Assembly (NCBI RefSeq): GCF_001552635.1
Contig: NZ_BCRO01000008.1
Span: 1 to 36,491, forward strand
Direction of reading: 5' to 3'
Length of the DNA stretch: 36,491 bases
Origin: Actinomadura hibisca NBRC 15177
GTDB lineage: Bacteria > Actinomycetota > Actinomycetes > Streptosporangiales > Streptosporangiaceae
Positions 16,701 through 23,283 of the stretch are shown piece after piece. The position numbers and the translations under genes are program-made. Position 1 is the stretch's first letter. Each line of letters begins with the position of its first letter. Under the pieces are notes generated by a model. It was not told the DNA's origin, made no database searches, and saw only the letters and a program-made list of their open reading frames with translations.

Positions 16701-16986
16701 CCTCCTTCAGGGACCGCGCCAGGTACTCGAAGTACTCGACGTGCCCGCCCTGGTAGGAGGAGATCGCGACGCCCTGGGCGTCCTCCTCCAGCACGGCCGC
16801 CACGACCTCGCGGACCGAGCGGTCGTGGCCGAGGTGCACGACCTCGGCGCCCTGCGACTGCAGGATGCGCCGCATGATGTTGATCGCCGCGTCGTGCCCG
16901 TCGAACAGGGCCGCCGCCGTCACGAACCGCACCGGGTGCACCGGCGCGTGCAGCGGATTCCTGGTGCCTGCCTGTGCGCCCGCCAC
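13741..16986 (-). CDS. icmF: Fused isobutyryl-CoA mutase (IcmF)
   Basis: An adenosylcobalamin-dependent enzyme that interconverts isobutyryl-CoA and n-butyryl-CoA (some members act on pivalyl- or isovaleryl-CoA), fused to its own G-protein chaperone. Domain order: a B12-binding domain (residues about 15-150, with FDGHDAAINIMRRIL carrying the His ligand of cobalt), a MeaB-like GTPase (P-loop GTGGSGKSS at 206-214; VAINKFERRG), and a large mutase barrel (YTDHGELLRFLRAENLPGRFPF, DVYGKVGTSGVSIATLEDM, NTCIFSTEFSLRMMGD, SGYHIAEAGANPISQLAFTL). At 1081 residues it is full length. I chose the GTG at 16986 because GGAGG lies five bases upstream; a second GTG at 16989 is too close. It is divergent from a MarR regulator and coupled to the BtuF-like gene. 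Confidence 0.95.
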   Translation of the reverse strand: MAGAQAGTRNPLHAPVHPVRFVTAAALFDGHDAAINIMRRILQSQGAEVVHLGHDRSVREVVAAVLEEDAQGVAISSYQGGHVEYFEYLARSLKEAGAGHVRVFGGGGGVIVPEEIARLRAAGVRIFSPEDGQRLGLPGMINELVRDGDVDLAAEPAPVDAVLAGDRRALARAVTCLQAGKLPEADRRALAEAAARRRVPVLGITGTGGSGKSSLTDELVRRLRVDQQDKLRVAVIAVDPTRRRGGGALLGDRIRMNALDGEHVFFRSLATRGARELPEGIEGVVEAVKAAGYDLVILETPGIGQGDAAIVPLVDVSLYVMTPEFGAASQLEKIDMLDFADVVAINKFERRGAADALRDVARQLVRNREAFGSRPEDMPVFGTSAATFNDDGVTALYQHLSAMLAEHGLPLEPGTLPQADTRTSTGAAQVVPPARVRYLSDIAETLRGYHAATAEQAEAARRVQRLEAVRDELSEAGAAEVGALLDKARRALAPADADLLAEWPAVVESYSGDEQVVKIRDREIRTTLTRESLSGSRIPRVALPRYTDHGELLRFLRAENLPGRFPFTAGVFPFKRDNEDPARMFAGEGDPFRTNRRFKLLSEGQPATRLSTAFDSVTLYGRDPDERPDVYGKVGTSGVSIATLEDMKALYDGFDLSSPTTSVSMTINGPAPTILAFFLNTAVDQGLDAFRAEHGREPSADEAAGVRARVLSTVRGTVQADILKEDQGQNTCIFSTEFSLRMMGDVQQWFIEQGVRNFYSVSISGYHIAEAGANPISQLAFTLANGFTYVESYLARGMDIDDFAPNLSFFFSNGMDPEYNVLGRVARRIWAVAMRERYGANERSQKLKYHVQTSGRSLHAQEMHFNDIRTTLQALIAIYDNCNSLHTNAYDEAVTTPTAESVRRALAIQLIINREWGLAMNENPLQGSFVIDELTDLVEEAVLAEFDRISERGGVLGAMETGYQRGRIQDESMLYEQRKHDGTLPIIGVNTFRAPEGQQEEAKPIELARATEAEKESQLARVRGFQQEHRGEAEAALARLKDVAAGDGNVFAELMDAARVCSLQQITEAFFEVGGQYRRNV

Positions 16987-17006
16987 CACGACCTCCGACC
17001 GATCTC

Positions 17007-17035
17007 TTGGACATCCAATATTTGGAAGTTAAAAT
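17007..17035 (+). promoter_or_regulatory. Promoter with interleaved TTGGA/TCCAA operator between icmF and marR
   Basis: TTGGAC at 17007-17012 and TAAAAT at 17030-17035 form a near-consensus promoter with a 17-base spacer, reading toward the MarR gene. Transcription would begin at about 17042. The same DNA carries three alternating arms, TTGGA-CA-TCCAA-TAT-TTGGA (17007-17026), making two overlapping inverted repeats. A MarR dimer bound here would cover the -35 and spacer of marR and the upstream region of icmF. It is one of the most AT-rich stretches in the window. Confidence 0.7.
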
Positions 17036-17087
17036 AGTTTCCGTGCGCGACTCCGTCAAGAGCCCCCGGGTGCCCTACGGTGGTGCG

Positions 17088-17585
17088 GTGACCAGCCCCG
17101 ACAGCCGCGATCCCATCGCCGAGGCGCACCGCCAGTGGAGCGCCCGCTGGCCCGGCCACGCCGACCAGATGGCCGCCGTCACCTCGGTGATGCGGGCCCA
17201 GCAGCTGCTGCTGAGCCGGATCGAGGGGGTGCTGAAACCGCTCGGGCTGACCTTCGCCGCCTACGAGGCGCTGCGGCTGCTCGCCTTCACCCGCTCGGGC
17301 GCGCTGCCGATGGGCAAGATGGGGGTGCGGCTGATGGTGCACCCGGCGTCGGTGACCAACGTGATCGGCCGCCTGGAGCGGCGGGGCCTGGTGGAGCGCG
17401 GCCCCTCCCCCGACGACCGCCGCGTGGTGCTGGCCGCGATCACCCCGGCGGGCCGCGAGCTGGCGGAGCAGGCGACCGAGGCGCTGCACGAGGCGGACTT
17501 CGGGCTGCCGGGCCTGAACGCCGAGCAGGCCGTCCAGATCACCGAGGCGCTGCGCGCCGTCCGCGTGTCGGCGGGCGACCTGTAA
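17088..17585 (+). CDS. MarR-family transcriptional regulator, probable controller of icmF
   Basis: A 165-residue winged-helix regulator. The DNA-binding part is visible as LTFAAYEALRLLAFT, LPMGKMGVRLMVHPASVTNVIGRLERRGLVERGPSPDDRRVVLAAITPAGREL, with the recognition helix around HPASVTNVIGRLE and the DDRR wing. The frame opens upstream, and two starts are plausible. One is the GTG at 17088, which begins VTSPDSRDPIAEAHRQW and fits related proteins. The other is a GTG at 17043, which coincides with the predicted transcription start and would make a leaderless mRNA adding 15 residues. Divergence from icmF and the shared palindromic promoter suggest it regulates the mutase operon and itself. The ligand may be an acyl-CoA, but nothing in the sequence proves it. 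Confidence 0.88.
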   Translation: MTSPDSRDPIAEAHRQWSARWPGHADQMAAVTSVMRAQQLLLSRIEGVLKPLGLTFAAYEALRLLAFTRSGALPMGKMGVRLMVHPASVTNVIGRLERRGLVERGPSPDDRRVVLAAITPAGRELAEQATEALHEADFGLPGLNAEQAVQITEALRAVRVSAGDL

Positions 17586-17594
17586 GACGCCCGG

Positions 17595-18428
17595 TCAGCC
17601 GGTGGCGAGCAGGAGCGTCGCCGCGCCCGCGCCCAGCAGGCCGGCCGCCTGCCAGCGGGTGAGGCGTTCGCGCAGCGCGGTGACGCCCAGCAGCACGGGG
17701 ATCGCGGGGTAGAGCGAGGACAGCACGACGGCGATCGCGAGGAGCTGTTCCCGGGCGGCGAGCATGTAGAGCACCAGGGCGGCGGAGGCGGTCATGCCGG
17801 TCGCCGCCGCGCCCAGCAGGCGGCGGGGCGGCATCCGGAGCCGGGCGCGGGATCTCACCACCAGCGGCAGGACCGTGGCGATGGCCGCGACGCGTCCGGC
17901 GGCCACCGGCCAGACGCCCGCGCCGGGGCCCGCCTGGGCGAGGGCGAGGTATTGCAGGGCGATGCCGGTGCCCGCGATCAGGGCGTCCGGCGCACCGGCG
18001 GGGCCGCCGCCGTCCGTGCGGCCGTCGCGAGAGACCAGCCACAACGCCGGGACGGCGATCAGGACGCCCAGCCAGGCCAGGGCCGACGGGCGGTCGCCCA
18101 GCACCGCCACGCCCACCAGGACCGGCAGCGCCACCCCGGCCACGGCGCTGACCGGGACCACCACGCTCATCGTGCCGTGGCTGAGCCCGCGGAACAGGAA
18201 CACCATGCCGATGCCGGTCCCGACGCCCGACAACGCGCCCCATGCCAGGTCGGCGGGCTGGAGGGAGGTCGCGGGCAGGAGCGGGACCGCCGCCAGCGCC
18301 AGCAGCAGGCCGCCCGTCTGGCCGACGAGCGCGACGGCGGCGAAGTGGGAGCGGCGGGCGAGCAGGCCGCCCGCGAAGTCGGCCAGGCCGTAGCAGAGCG
18401 CCGAGGCCAGCGCGTAGAGGACGCCCAT
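17595..18428 (-). CDS. EamA/DMT-family transporter
   Basis: A 277-residue membrane protein of the drug/metabolite transporter superfamily, with two EamA repeats of about five membrane helices each. The first repeat starts MGVLYALASALCYGLADFAGGLLARRSH and ends with VLGDRPSALAWLGVLIAVPALWLV. The second ends AVVLSSLYPAIPVLLGVTALRERLTRWQAAGLLGAGAATLLLATG; the SSLYPAIPVL and ALxERLTRWQ patterns are diagnostic. The ATG at 18428 shares one base with the stop of the upstream MarR gene (TGATG), so the pair is cotranslated. The likely role is export of a small metabolite or toxic compound sensed by that regulator. It converges with the other MarR gene across a nine-base gap with no obvious terminator. 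Confidence 0.88.
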   Translation of the reverse strand: MGVLYALASALCYGLADFAGGLLARRSHFAAVALVGQTGGLLLALAAVPLLPATSLQPADLAWGALSGVGTGIGMVFLFRGLSHGTMSVVVPVSAVAGVALPVLVGVAVLGDRPSALAWLGVLIAVPALWLVSRDGRTDGGGPAGAPDALIAGTGIALQYLALAQAGPGAGVWPVAAGRVAAIATVLPLVVRSRARLRMPPRRLLGAAATGMTASAALVLYMLAAREQLLAIAVVLSSLYPAIPVLLGVTALRERLTRWQAAGLLGAGAATLLLATG

Positions 18429-18946
18429 CAGACCGCCTCCCGCTCGGCCTGGCCGACCGGGCACACCGCGTCTTGGACGCAGCAGGCGCGGTCGCACAGG
18501 CGGCACATCAGATCGGCGTCGCCCACGTCGGTGTACAGGCGGGTCAGCAGCTTGCCGAGCAGGGCGTCCAGCACGGCGCGTTCGCCCTCGTCGAGGACGG
18601 CCACGACGTCGGCCAGCGGATCGCCGCGCGCCGCCAGCACCCGTCCGGCCGCGCGCTCTCCGGCGGCGGTGAGGGCGACCGGGACCGAGCGGGCGGCGCG
18701 CGGCCCGCGTTCGACCAGGCCGGAGGCCGTCAGGGAGTCCACCATGCGGGCGGCCGCCGGTTGCGTCAGCCCGACCCGGCGGCCGAGTTCGGTGACGCCC
18801 AGCGGCCCGGACGCCGACAGCACGACCAGCGCGGCCGCGCCGCTGGCGCTGGTCCCGGCGGCCCCGGCGGCGTCGGTCAGGGCGCGGCCGGCGACGGCGA
18901 GGGCCGTCGCGCCGAGGAGGTTCGCCGTTCTCCGCAACTCATGCAT
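18428..18946 (-). CDS. MarR-family regulator with Cys-rich C-terminus
   Basis: A 172-residue winged-helix protein: LGVTELGRRVGLTQPAAARMVDSLTASGLVERG is the helix-turn-helix and recognition helix, and PVALTAAGERA follows the wing. The C-terminal tail (about residues 146-165) carries the Cys cluster CRLCDRACC...C, five Cys within 16 residues, which suggests metal binding or redox/thiol sensing. It is coupled to the EamA exporter by a TGATG overlap, the usual layout for a repressor controlling an efflux gene. The start codon lies inside a perfect 19-bp palindrome, so autoregulation is likely. No Shine-Dalgarno sequence precedes the ATG, and a leaderless or near-leaderless transcript is possible. 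The upstream ligase gene ends 57 bases before it. Confidence 0.85.
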   Translation of the reverse strand: MHELRRTANLLGATALAVAGRALTDAAGAAGTSASGAAALVVLSASGPLGVTELGRRVGLTQPAAARMVDSLTASGLVERGPRAARSVPVALTAAGERAAGRVLAARGDPLADVVAVLDEGERAVLDALLGKLLTRLYTDVGDADLMCRLCDRACCVQDAVCPVGQAEREAV

Positions 18947-18958
18947 GAGTCATGCATG
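18940..18958. promoter_or_regulatory. 19-bp perfect palindrome over the start codon of the Cys-rich MarR gene
   Basis: CATGCATGAGTCATGCATG has two 9-base arms around one central base. It overlaps the ATG at 18946, so binding would hinder initiation of transcription or translation. The most economical reading is an autoregulatory MarR operator controlling both the regulator and the EamA exporter. Confidence 0.75.
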
Positions 18959-19003
18959 TCCGAATGCGGATGCTTCATTCCTCTAGGCGCGGCTTTCCGG
19001 CGA

Positions 19004-20662
19004 TCAGGCGCGGTCGCGTAGCTCGCGGCGTAGCAGCTTGCCGGTGGCGGTCTTGGGGATCTCGTCCAGGACCTCCACCTCGCGGGGCGTCTTGAAGGCC
19101 GCCAGGCGCTCGCGGCAGAACTCGACCAGCTCGTCCGGGGCAGCCTCGGCACCCGGGCGCAGGCTGACGTACGCCTTCACCGTCTCGCCCCGGTAGGCGT
19201 CGGGGACGCCGACGACGGCGGCCTCGCGGACGGCCGGGTGCTCGTACAGCACGTCCTCGACCTCGCGCGGCCAGACCTTGTACCCGGACGCGTTGATCTG
19301 GTCCTTCTTGCGGTCCACCAGGTAGAACCAGCCCGCCTCGTCCCGGTAGCCGACGTCGCCGGTGCGCAGCGCGCCGCCGGGCAGCGCGGCGGCGCTCTCC
19401 TCGGGCCTGCCCCAGTAGCCGGGCACGACCTGCGGGCCGCTGGTGACCAGCTCGCCGATCTCGCCGGGCGGCAGCTCCTCGCCGTCGTCTCCGACGACCC
19501 GCACGTCGGTGTTGAAGACCGGGACGCCGACCGACAGCGCGCCGGTGGCCTCGTCCACGGGCGCGACGGCGTTCAGCGGGACCGCGTGCGAGGGCGAGGT
19601 GGTCTCGGTGAGGCTGTAGATGTTGTGCACGTACTGGCCGAAGGTCTCCCGGAACGCCTCGACGGTGCTGGGCGGGATCGGCGCGCCGCCCGAGTAGATC
19701 CGCGTCAGCGACGCCAGCGCACGCCGGCTGGTGTTCGGGGCGTTCATCAGCGCGATGAACACCGTGATGGACCCGACCGTGAACGTGGCCCGCTCGCGCG
19801 CGACGGTGTCGATGGCCAGCGCCGGGTCGAACCGGTAGGTCAGCACCAGCGGCGCGCCGGTCAGCAGCGCCAGCGCGACGTGCCCGACCAGGCCGGTGAT
19901 GTGGAACAGCGGCGCGACGCCCAGGATCACGTCGCGCGGGCCCAGCCCGACCCAGTCGCGGTAGGTCTGGGCGTTGAACACCAGGTTGCGGTGGGTGTTC
20001 ATCGCGCCCTTGGGCGGGCCGGTGGTGCCGGAGGTGTAGCTCAGCACGGCCACGTCGTCCGGGCCGGGGCGCACGGCGGGCGGGGCGTGGCTGTCGTAAC
20101 GTTCCAGCAGGCCGGCGAGGTCGAGCGTGTCCGGGCACGGCGTGCGCTCCAGCCCGGCCAGCACCCGCTGGTCGCCGGTGGCGCAGTGGTCGAGCGCGCT
20201 GGTGGTGACGACGGTGCGGACGCCGGTGCCCGCCACGGCCTCGCGGGCGACCTGCTGGTAGAGGTCCTGGAGGCAGACCAGGACGGTCGCGCCGCAGTCG
20301 TCGAGCAGCGTCTCCAGCTCGCGGGCCTTGTACATCGGGTTGACCGGGACCGCAATGCCGCCCGCCTTCCAGACGCCCAGCAGCGCGATCACGAACTGCG
20401 GGACGTTCTGGAGGTACAGCGCGGCTCGCTCCCCCGGCGCGAAGCCCGCGTCCGCCAGCGCGGCGGCGAACGCGCCTGACCGCCGGTCCAGCTCGCGCCA
20501 GGTGAGGCGGCCGTCGAAGTAGCGCAGCGCGTCGGCGTCGGGGTGGGCCGCCGCCGTGAAGGCGAACATCTCCAGCGCGCTGGTGTACTCCACCGCGATC
20601 TCGGCGGGCACGCCCCGGCCGTACAGCGACAGCCAGGGACGGGGGGCGTCGTTGCCGCTCAT
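19004..20662 (-). CDS. Acyl-CoA synthetase / AMP-dependent CoA ligase
   Basis: A 552-residue adenylate-forming enzyme that activates a carboxylic acid with ATP and joins it to CoA. Core motifs are YTSGTTGPPKGAM (A3, residues about 209-221), a YSLTETT block (A5), GYWGRPEESAAAL, LRTGDVGYRDEAGWFYLVDRKKDQINASGYKVWPREVE (A7-A8), and TATGKLLRREL with the catalytic Lys near 542 (A10). The substrate is not evident; a medium or long-chain fatty acid or a small branched or aromatic acid is possible. I prefer the ATG at 20662 (MSGNDAPRPWLSLYG) over the one at 20674 because GGGTGA lies at suitable spacing. It diverges from the lactonase-dehydrogenase operon, which may supply its acid substrate. Confidence 0.88.
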   Translation of the reverse strand: MSGNDAPRPWLSLYGRGVPAEIAVEYTSALEMFAFTAAAHPDADALRYFDGRLTWRELDRRSGAFAAALADAGFAPGERAALYLQNVPQFVIALLGVWKAGGIAVPVNPMYKARELETLLDDCGATVLVCLQDLYQQVAREAVAGTGVRTVVTTSALDHCATGDQRVLAGLERTPCPDTLDLAGLLERYDSHAPPAVRPGPDDVAVLSYTSGTTGPPKGAMNTHRNLVFNAQTYRDWVGLGPRDVILGVAPLFHITGLVGHVALALLTGAPLVLTYRFDPALAIDTVARERATFTVGSITVFIALMNAPNTSRRALASLTRIYSGGAPIPPSTVEAFRETFGQYVHNIYSLTETTSPSHAVPLNAVAPVDEATGALSVGVPVFNTDVRVVGDDGEELPPGEIGELVTSGPQVVPGYWGRPEESAAALPGGALRTGDVGYRDEAGWFYLVDRKKDQINASGYKVWPREVEDVLYEHPAVREAAVVGVPDAYRGETVKAYVSLRPGAEAAPDELVEFCRERLAAFKTPREVEVLDEIPKTATGKLLRRELRDRA

Positions 20663-20735
20663 GCCGTCACCCATACCCCGAAACGGCGCGGCGGGTCGAG
20701 TGCGGCGGGCGTTGACTTCTGGGCGGGCGGTGTCA

Positions 20736-20752
20736 CGGTGAGGAGGTCACCG
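20736..20752. promoter_or_regulatory. Inverted repeat in the ligase-lactonase divergent region
   Basis: CGGTGA-GGAGG-TCACCG is a 17-bp inverted repeat with 6-base arms. It lies 20 bases upstream of the lactonase ATG and downstream of a TTGACT at 20712-20717 that may be a -35 element. As an operator it could affect both divergent units. Confidence 0.4.
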
Positions 20753-20772
20753 GATCGCGCGGAGGTGCCGAG

Positions 20773-21582
20773 ATGGGCGCGACGAGACTGCACGTCCTGG
20801 ACTGCGGGGCGATGAGCTGCGACCTCACCTGGCTGCTGCTGAAGGCGGGGACCACCATCCGGTCCCGCGGCGACCGGGACCTTCCGGCGCCCTGGACGCC
20901 GTGCCCGACCCACGCGGTGCTGGTCGAGACGCCCGACGGGCTGCTGCTGTGGGACACCAGCTGCCCGCGCGACTGGGAGGCGCGCTGGAAGCCCACCGGT
21001 CTCCAGGAGTTCTTCCCCTACGACCGCGTCGAGGAGGAGCAGTACCTCGACCGGCGGCTCGGGCAGCTCGGCGTCGCGCCCGAGGACCTGCGCTACGTCG
21101 TGCTGTCGCACCTGCACTTCGACCACGCGGGCAACGTGCGGCAGTTCGCGGGCACGGGGGCGCGGCTGGTGTGCAACGACAAGGAGAAGGAGTTCGCGTT
21201 CGGGTTCGACGGGCCGTTCACCGGCGCGCACCTGAAGGCCGACTACGAGGGGCTGGACTTCGCGACGGTGTCGGGCGACACCGAGATCCTGCCCGGCGTG
21301 ACGCTGGTCGAGGCCCCCGGGCACACCCCCGGCACCATGGCGATGCGGGTGGACCTGCCCGAGACCGGCACGATGATCTTCACGTCGGACGCGGTGTACC
21401 TGGGCGAGTCGTTCGGGCCGCCCGCCGTCCCGGCCGCGATCGTGGCCGACCTCGGCGCCTGGTACGCGTCGGTGGAGAAGATCCGCGACCTGGCCGCCCG
21501 CACCGACGCGACGGTGGTGTTCGGGCACGACGCCGGGCAGCTGCGCTCGTTGCGGCGCTCGCCGGAGGCGTACTACTCATGA
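20773..21582 (+). CDS. Metallo-beta-lactamase-fold lactonase (AttM/BlcC-like)
   Basis: A 269-residue MBL-fold hydrolase of the N-acylhomoserine lactonase group. The di-zinc site is complete: HLHFDH (His113, His115, Asp117, His118), GHTPG (His184), TSDA (Asp206) and FGHD (His252). Tyr209 in SDAVYLGE matches the catalytic Tyr of lactonases such as AiiA and AttM. It has no signal peptide, so it is cytosolic. The likely reaction is ring opening of a lactone to a hydroxy acid. The ATG at 20773 has GGAGG upstream, and the next gene overlaps by ATGA. The neighbour is an iron alcohol dehydrogenase, which together recalls the Agrobacterium BlcC-BlcB pair that turns gamma-butyrolactone into 4-hydroxybutyrate and then succinate semialdehyde. 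Substrate is inferred. Confidence 0.85.
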   Translation: MGATRLHVLDCGAMSCDLTWLLLKAGTTIRSRGDRDLPAPWTPCPTHAVLVETPDGLLLWDTSCPRDWEARWKPTGLQEFFPYDRVEEEQYLDRRLGQLGVAPEDLRYVVLSHLHFDHAGNVRQFAGTGARLVCNDKEKEFAFGFDGPFTGAHLKADYEGLDFATVSGDTEILPGVTLVEAPGHTPGTMAMRVDLPETGTMIFTSDAVYLGESFGPPAVPAAIVADLGAWYASVEKIRDLAARTDATVVFGHDAGQLRSLRRSPEAYYS

Positions 21583-22850
21583 GCGAGGAGACCGTCTTCA
21601 CCTACGGCGCGCCGCAGCTGAAGTTCGGCGCGGGCGCGTCCGCCGAGATCGGGCACGACCTCGCGCTGCTCGGGGCGCGCCGCGTCCTGGTGGTCACCGA
21701 CGCGGGGGTGGCGGCGACCGGCGGGCCGCAGCGCGTCGCCGACGCCATGAAGCAGTACGGGATCGCCGCCGACGTCTACGACGGCGTGCACGTCGAGCCG
21801 ACCGACCGCAGCCTGCGCGAGGCCGTCGAGCACGCGCGGGCGACCGGGCCTTGGGAGGCGCTGGTGGCGGTCGGCGGCGGGTCCAGCATCGACACCGCCA
21901 AGGCCGTCAGCCTGCTCACCACCAACGAGGGCGACCTCGCCGAGTACCTGAACCCGCCGGTCGGCGCGGGCCGCGCGCCCGACCGGCCGCTGCTGCCGCT
22001 GGTGGCGGTGCCGACGACGACCGGGACCGGCGCGGAGAGCACCACCGTGTGCGTGCTGGACGTCCTGGAGCTGAAGGTCAAGACCGGCATCAGCCACCCC
22101 CGGCTGCGCCCGGCGCTGGCGGTGGTGGACCCGGACCTGACGCTGAGCCAGCCGCCGGAGGTCACCGCGTCGTCGGGGATGGACATCGTCTGCCACGCGC
22201 TGGAGAGCTACACCGCGCGCCCCTACGACTCCTTCGACCGCAAGACGCCCGACGCGCGGGTGCCCTACTGCGGGGCCAACCCGGTGTCGGACATGTGGGC
22301 CGAGCGGGCGCTCGGGCTGCTGGCGCGGTCGTTCCGGGAGGCGGTGCACGACGGCTCCGACCGGCGGGCGCGCGCCGACATGGCGCTGGCCGCCACGTTC
22401 GCCGGGCTGGGGTTCGGCAACGCGGGCGTGCACATCCCGCACGCCAACGGCTACCCGATCGCGGGGCGCGTCAGGGACTTCCACCCGCCCGGCTACCCCG
22501 GCGGCGAGCCGATGGTGCCGCACGGGATGTCGGTGGCGCTGACCGCGCCGGAGGCGTTCCGCTTCACCTACCAGGCCCGGCCCGAGCGGCACGTTCGCAC
22601 CGCCGAGCTGCTGGCCCCCGGCCTGGACCGGCCCAACGACCCGGCCGAGCACTTGCCGCGCGCGCTGCTGGATCTGATGCGCGACGTCGGGATGCCGGAC
22701 GGGATCGGCGCGGTCGGCTACACCGAGGCCGACGTCCCGGCGCTGGTGGAGGGCGCGATGAAGCAGCAGCGGCTGCTGGCCACCGCGCCGCGCGAGGTGA
22801 CCGAGGGCGCGGTGGCGGAGATCCTGACCCGTTCGCTGAGCCTGTGGTGA
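21579..22850 (+). CDS. Iron-containing alcohol dehydrogenase, hydroxyacid-oxoacid transhydrogenase type
   Basis: A 423-residue group III (iron) alcohol dehydrogenase. The nucleotide site is VAVGGGSSIDTAKAVSLL, and the metal ligands are in SGMDIVCHALESYTARPYDS (Asp and His), HIPHANGYPIAG (His) and MVPHGMSVALTAPEAFRFT (His). The arrangement HxPHxNGYPI...DFHPPGYPGGEPMVPHGMSV and the late AVGYTEADVPALVEGAMKQQRLLATAPR resemble hydroxyacid-oxoacid transhydrogenase (ADHFE1). That enzyme oxidises 4-hydroxybutyrate to succinate semialdehyde while reducing 2-oxoglutarate. The ATG at 21579 overlaps the lactonase stop (ATGA), so the two proteins are made together. An NAD(P)-dependent alcohol dehydrogenase acting on another hydroxy acid cannot be excluded. 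Confidence 0.87.
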   Translation: MSEETVFTYGAPQLKFGAGASAEIGHDLALLGARRVLVVTDAGVAATGGPQRVADAMKQYGIAADVYDGVHVEPTDRSLREAVEHARATGPWEALVAVGGGSSIDTAKAVSLLTTNEGDLAEYLNPPVGAGRAPDRPLLPLVAVPTTTGTGAESTTVCVLDVLELKVKTGISHPRLRPALAVVDPDLTLSQPPEVTASSGMDIVCHALESYTARPYDSFDRKTPDARVPYCGANPVSDMWAERALGLLARSFREAVHDGSDRRARADMALAATFAGLGFGNAGVHIPHANGYPIAGRVRDFHPPGYPGGEPMVPHGMSVALTAPEAFRFTYQARPERHVRTAELLAPGLDRPNDPAEHLPRALLDLMRDVGMPDGIGAVGYTEADVPALVEGAMKQQRLLATAPREVTEGAVAEILTRSLSLW

Positions 22851-22862
22851 GGAGAGGCGGGC

Positions 22863-23249
22863 ATGCCGATCTATGAGCTGAGGTGCCCGGACGGGCACCG
22901 GTTCGAGGTGATCCAGTCGTTCGCCGCGCCGCTGCCGGAGTGCCGCGAGTGCGGGGCCGCGACGGCGAAGGTGCCGGGCCGTTGCGGCCTGCTGGGGTCG
23001 GCGCGGGTGCCGCCGCCCGCCGCCGCGATGCCGCAGACCTGGCGCGGCACCGGCGGGGCCGACCGCGAGTACGTGACCGGACTGCGCCGCACCGCCGAGG
23101 CGCGGCGGGAGCTGGAGGAGCGCCACCCCGAGCTGGCGGGCGACCGGCGGCCGGTGCTGGCGCACGAGGGACGCTACGAGCGCGCGCCGCTGCGGGCCGG
23201 CGACCCGGTACCGGAAAGGAAAGATCGGCCCGGCATTACCCCGGATTGA
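22863..23249 (+). CDS. FmdB-family zinc-ribbon protein
   Basis: A 128-residue protein whose N-terminus follows the FmdB putative regulatory zinc ribbon: MPIYELRC, then a second knuckle ECRECG (Cys27, Cys30). The first knuckle is altered. The family usually has CxxCG, but here it reads Cys8-Pro-Asp-Gly-His12, so the second Cys is missing and His12 may substitute. The rest is a polar, Arg/Glu-rich helix (about residues 65-95) and a basic tail with no known domain. It begins twelve bases after the dehydrogenase stop with GAGGAGAGG as ribosome site, so it is part of the operon. FmdB-like proteins often accompany amide, lactone or diol degradation genes, but their mechanism is poorly defined. Confidence 0.8.
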   Translation: MPIYELRCPDGHRFEVIQSFAAPLPECRECGAATAKVPGRCGLLGSARVPPPAAAMPQTWRGTGGADREYVTGLRRTAEARRELEERHPELAGDRRPVLAHEGRYERAPLRAGDPVPERKDRPGITPD

Positions 23250-23283
23250 CGATCACCTCCCGCCCCGGGGGAATCGTCCTCCT

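Noticed and set aside
13900..17037. A 1045-codon open frame on the plus strand opposite icmF
   Set aside because: Low-complexity translation dominated by Gly, Val, Ala and His, exactly antisense to a clear IcmF coding sequence.
13741..17059. A single 1358-residue fusion of icmF-antiparallel frame with the BtuF-like protein
   Set aside because: The long frame holding the BtuF-like sequence runs through icmF in a different frame and is Arg/Gly-rich nonsense there. The real BtuF-like protein starts at the GTG overlapping the icmF stop.
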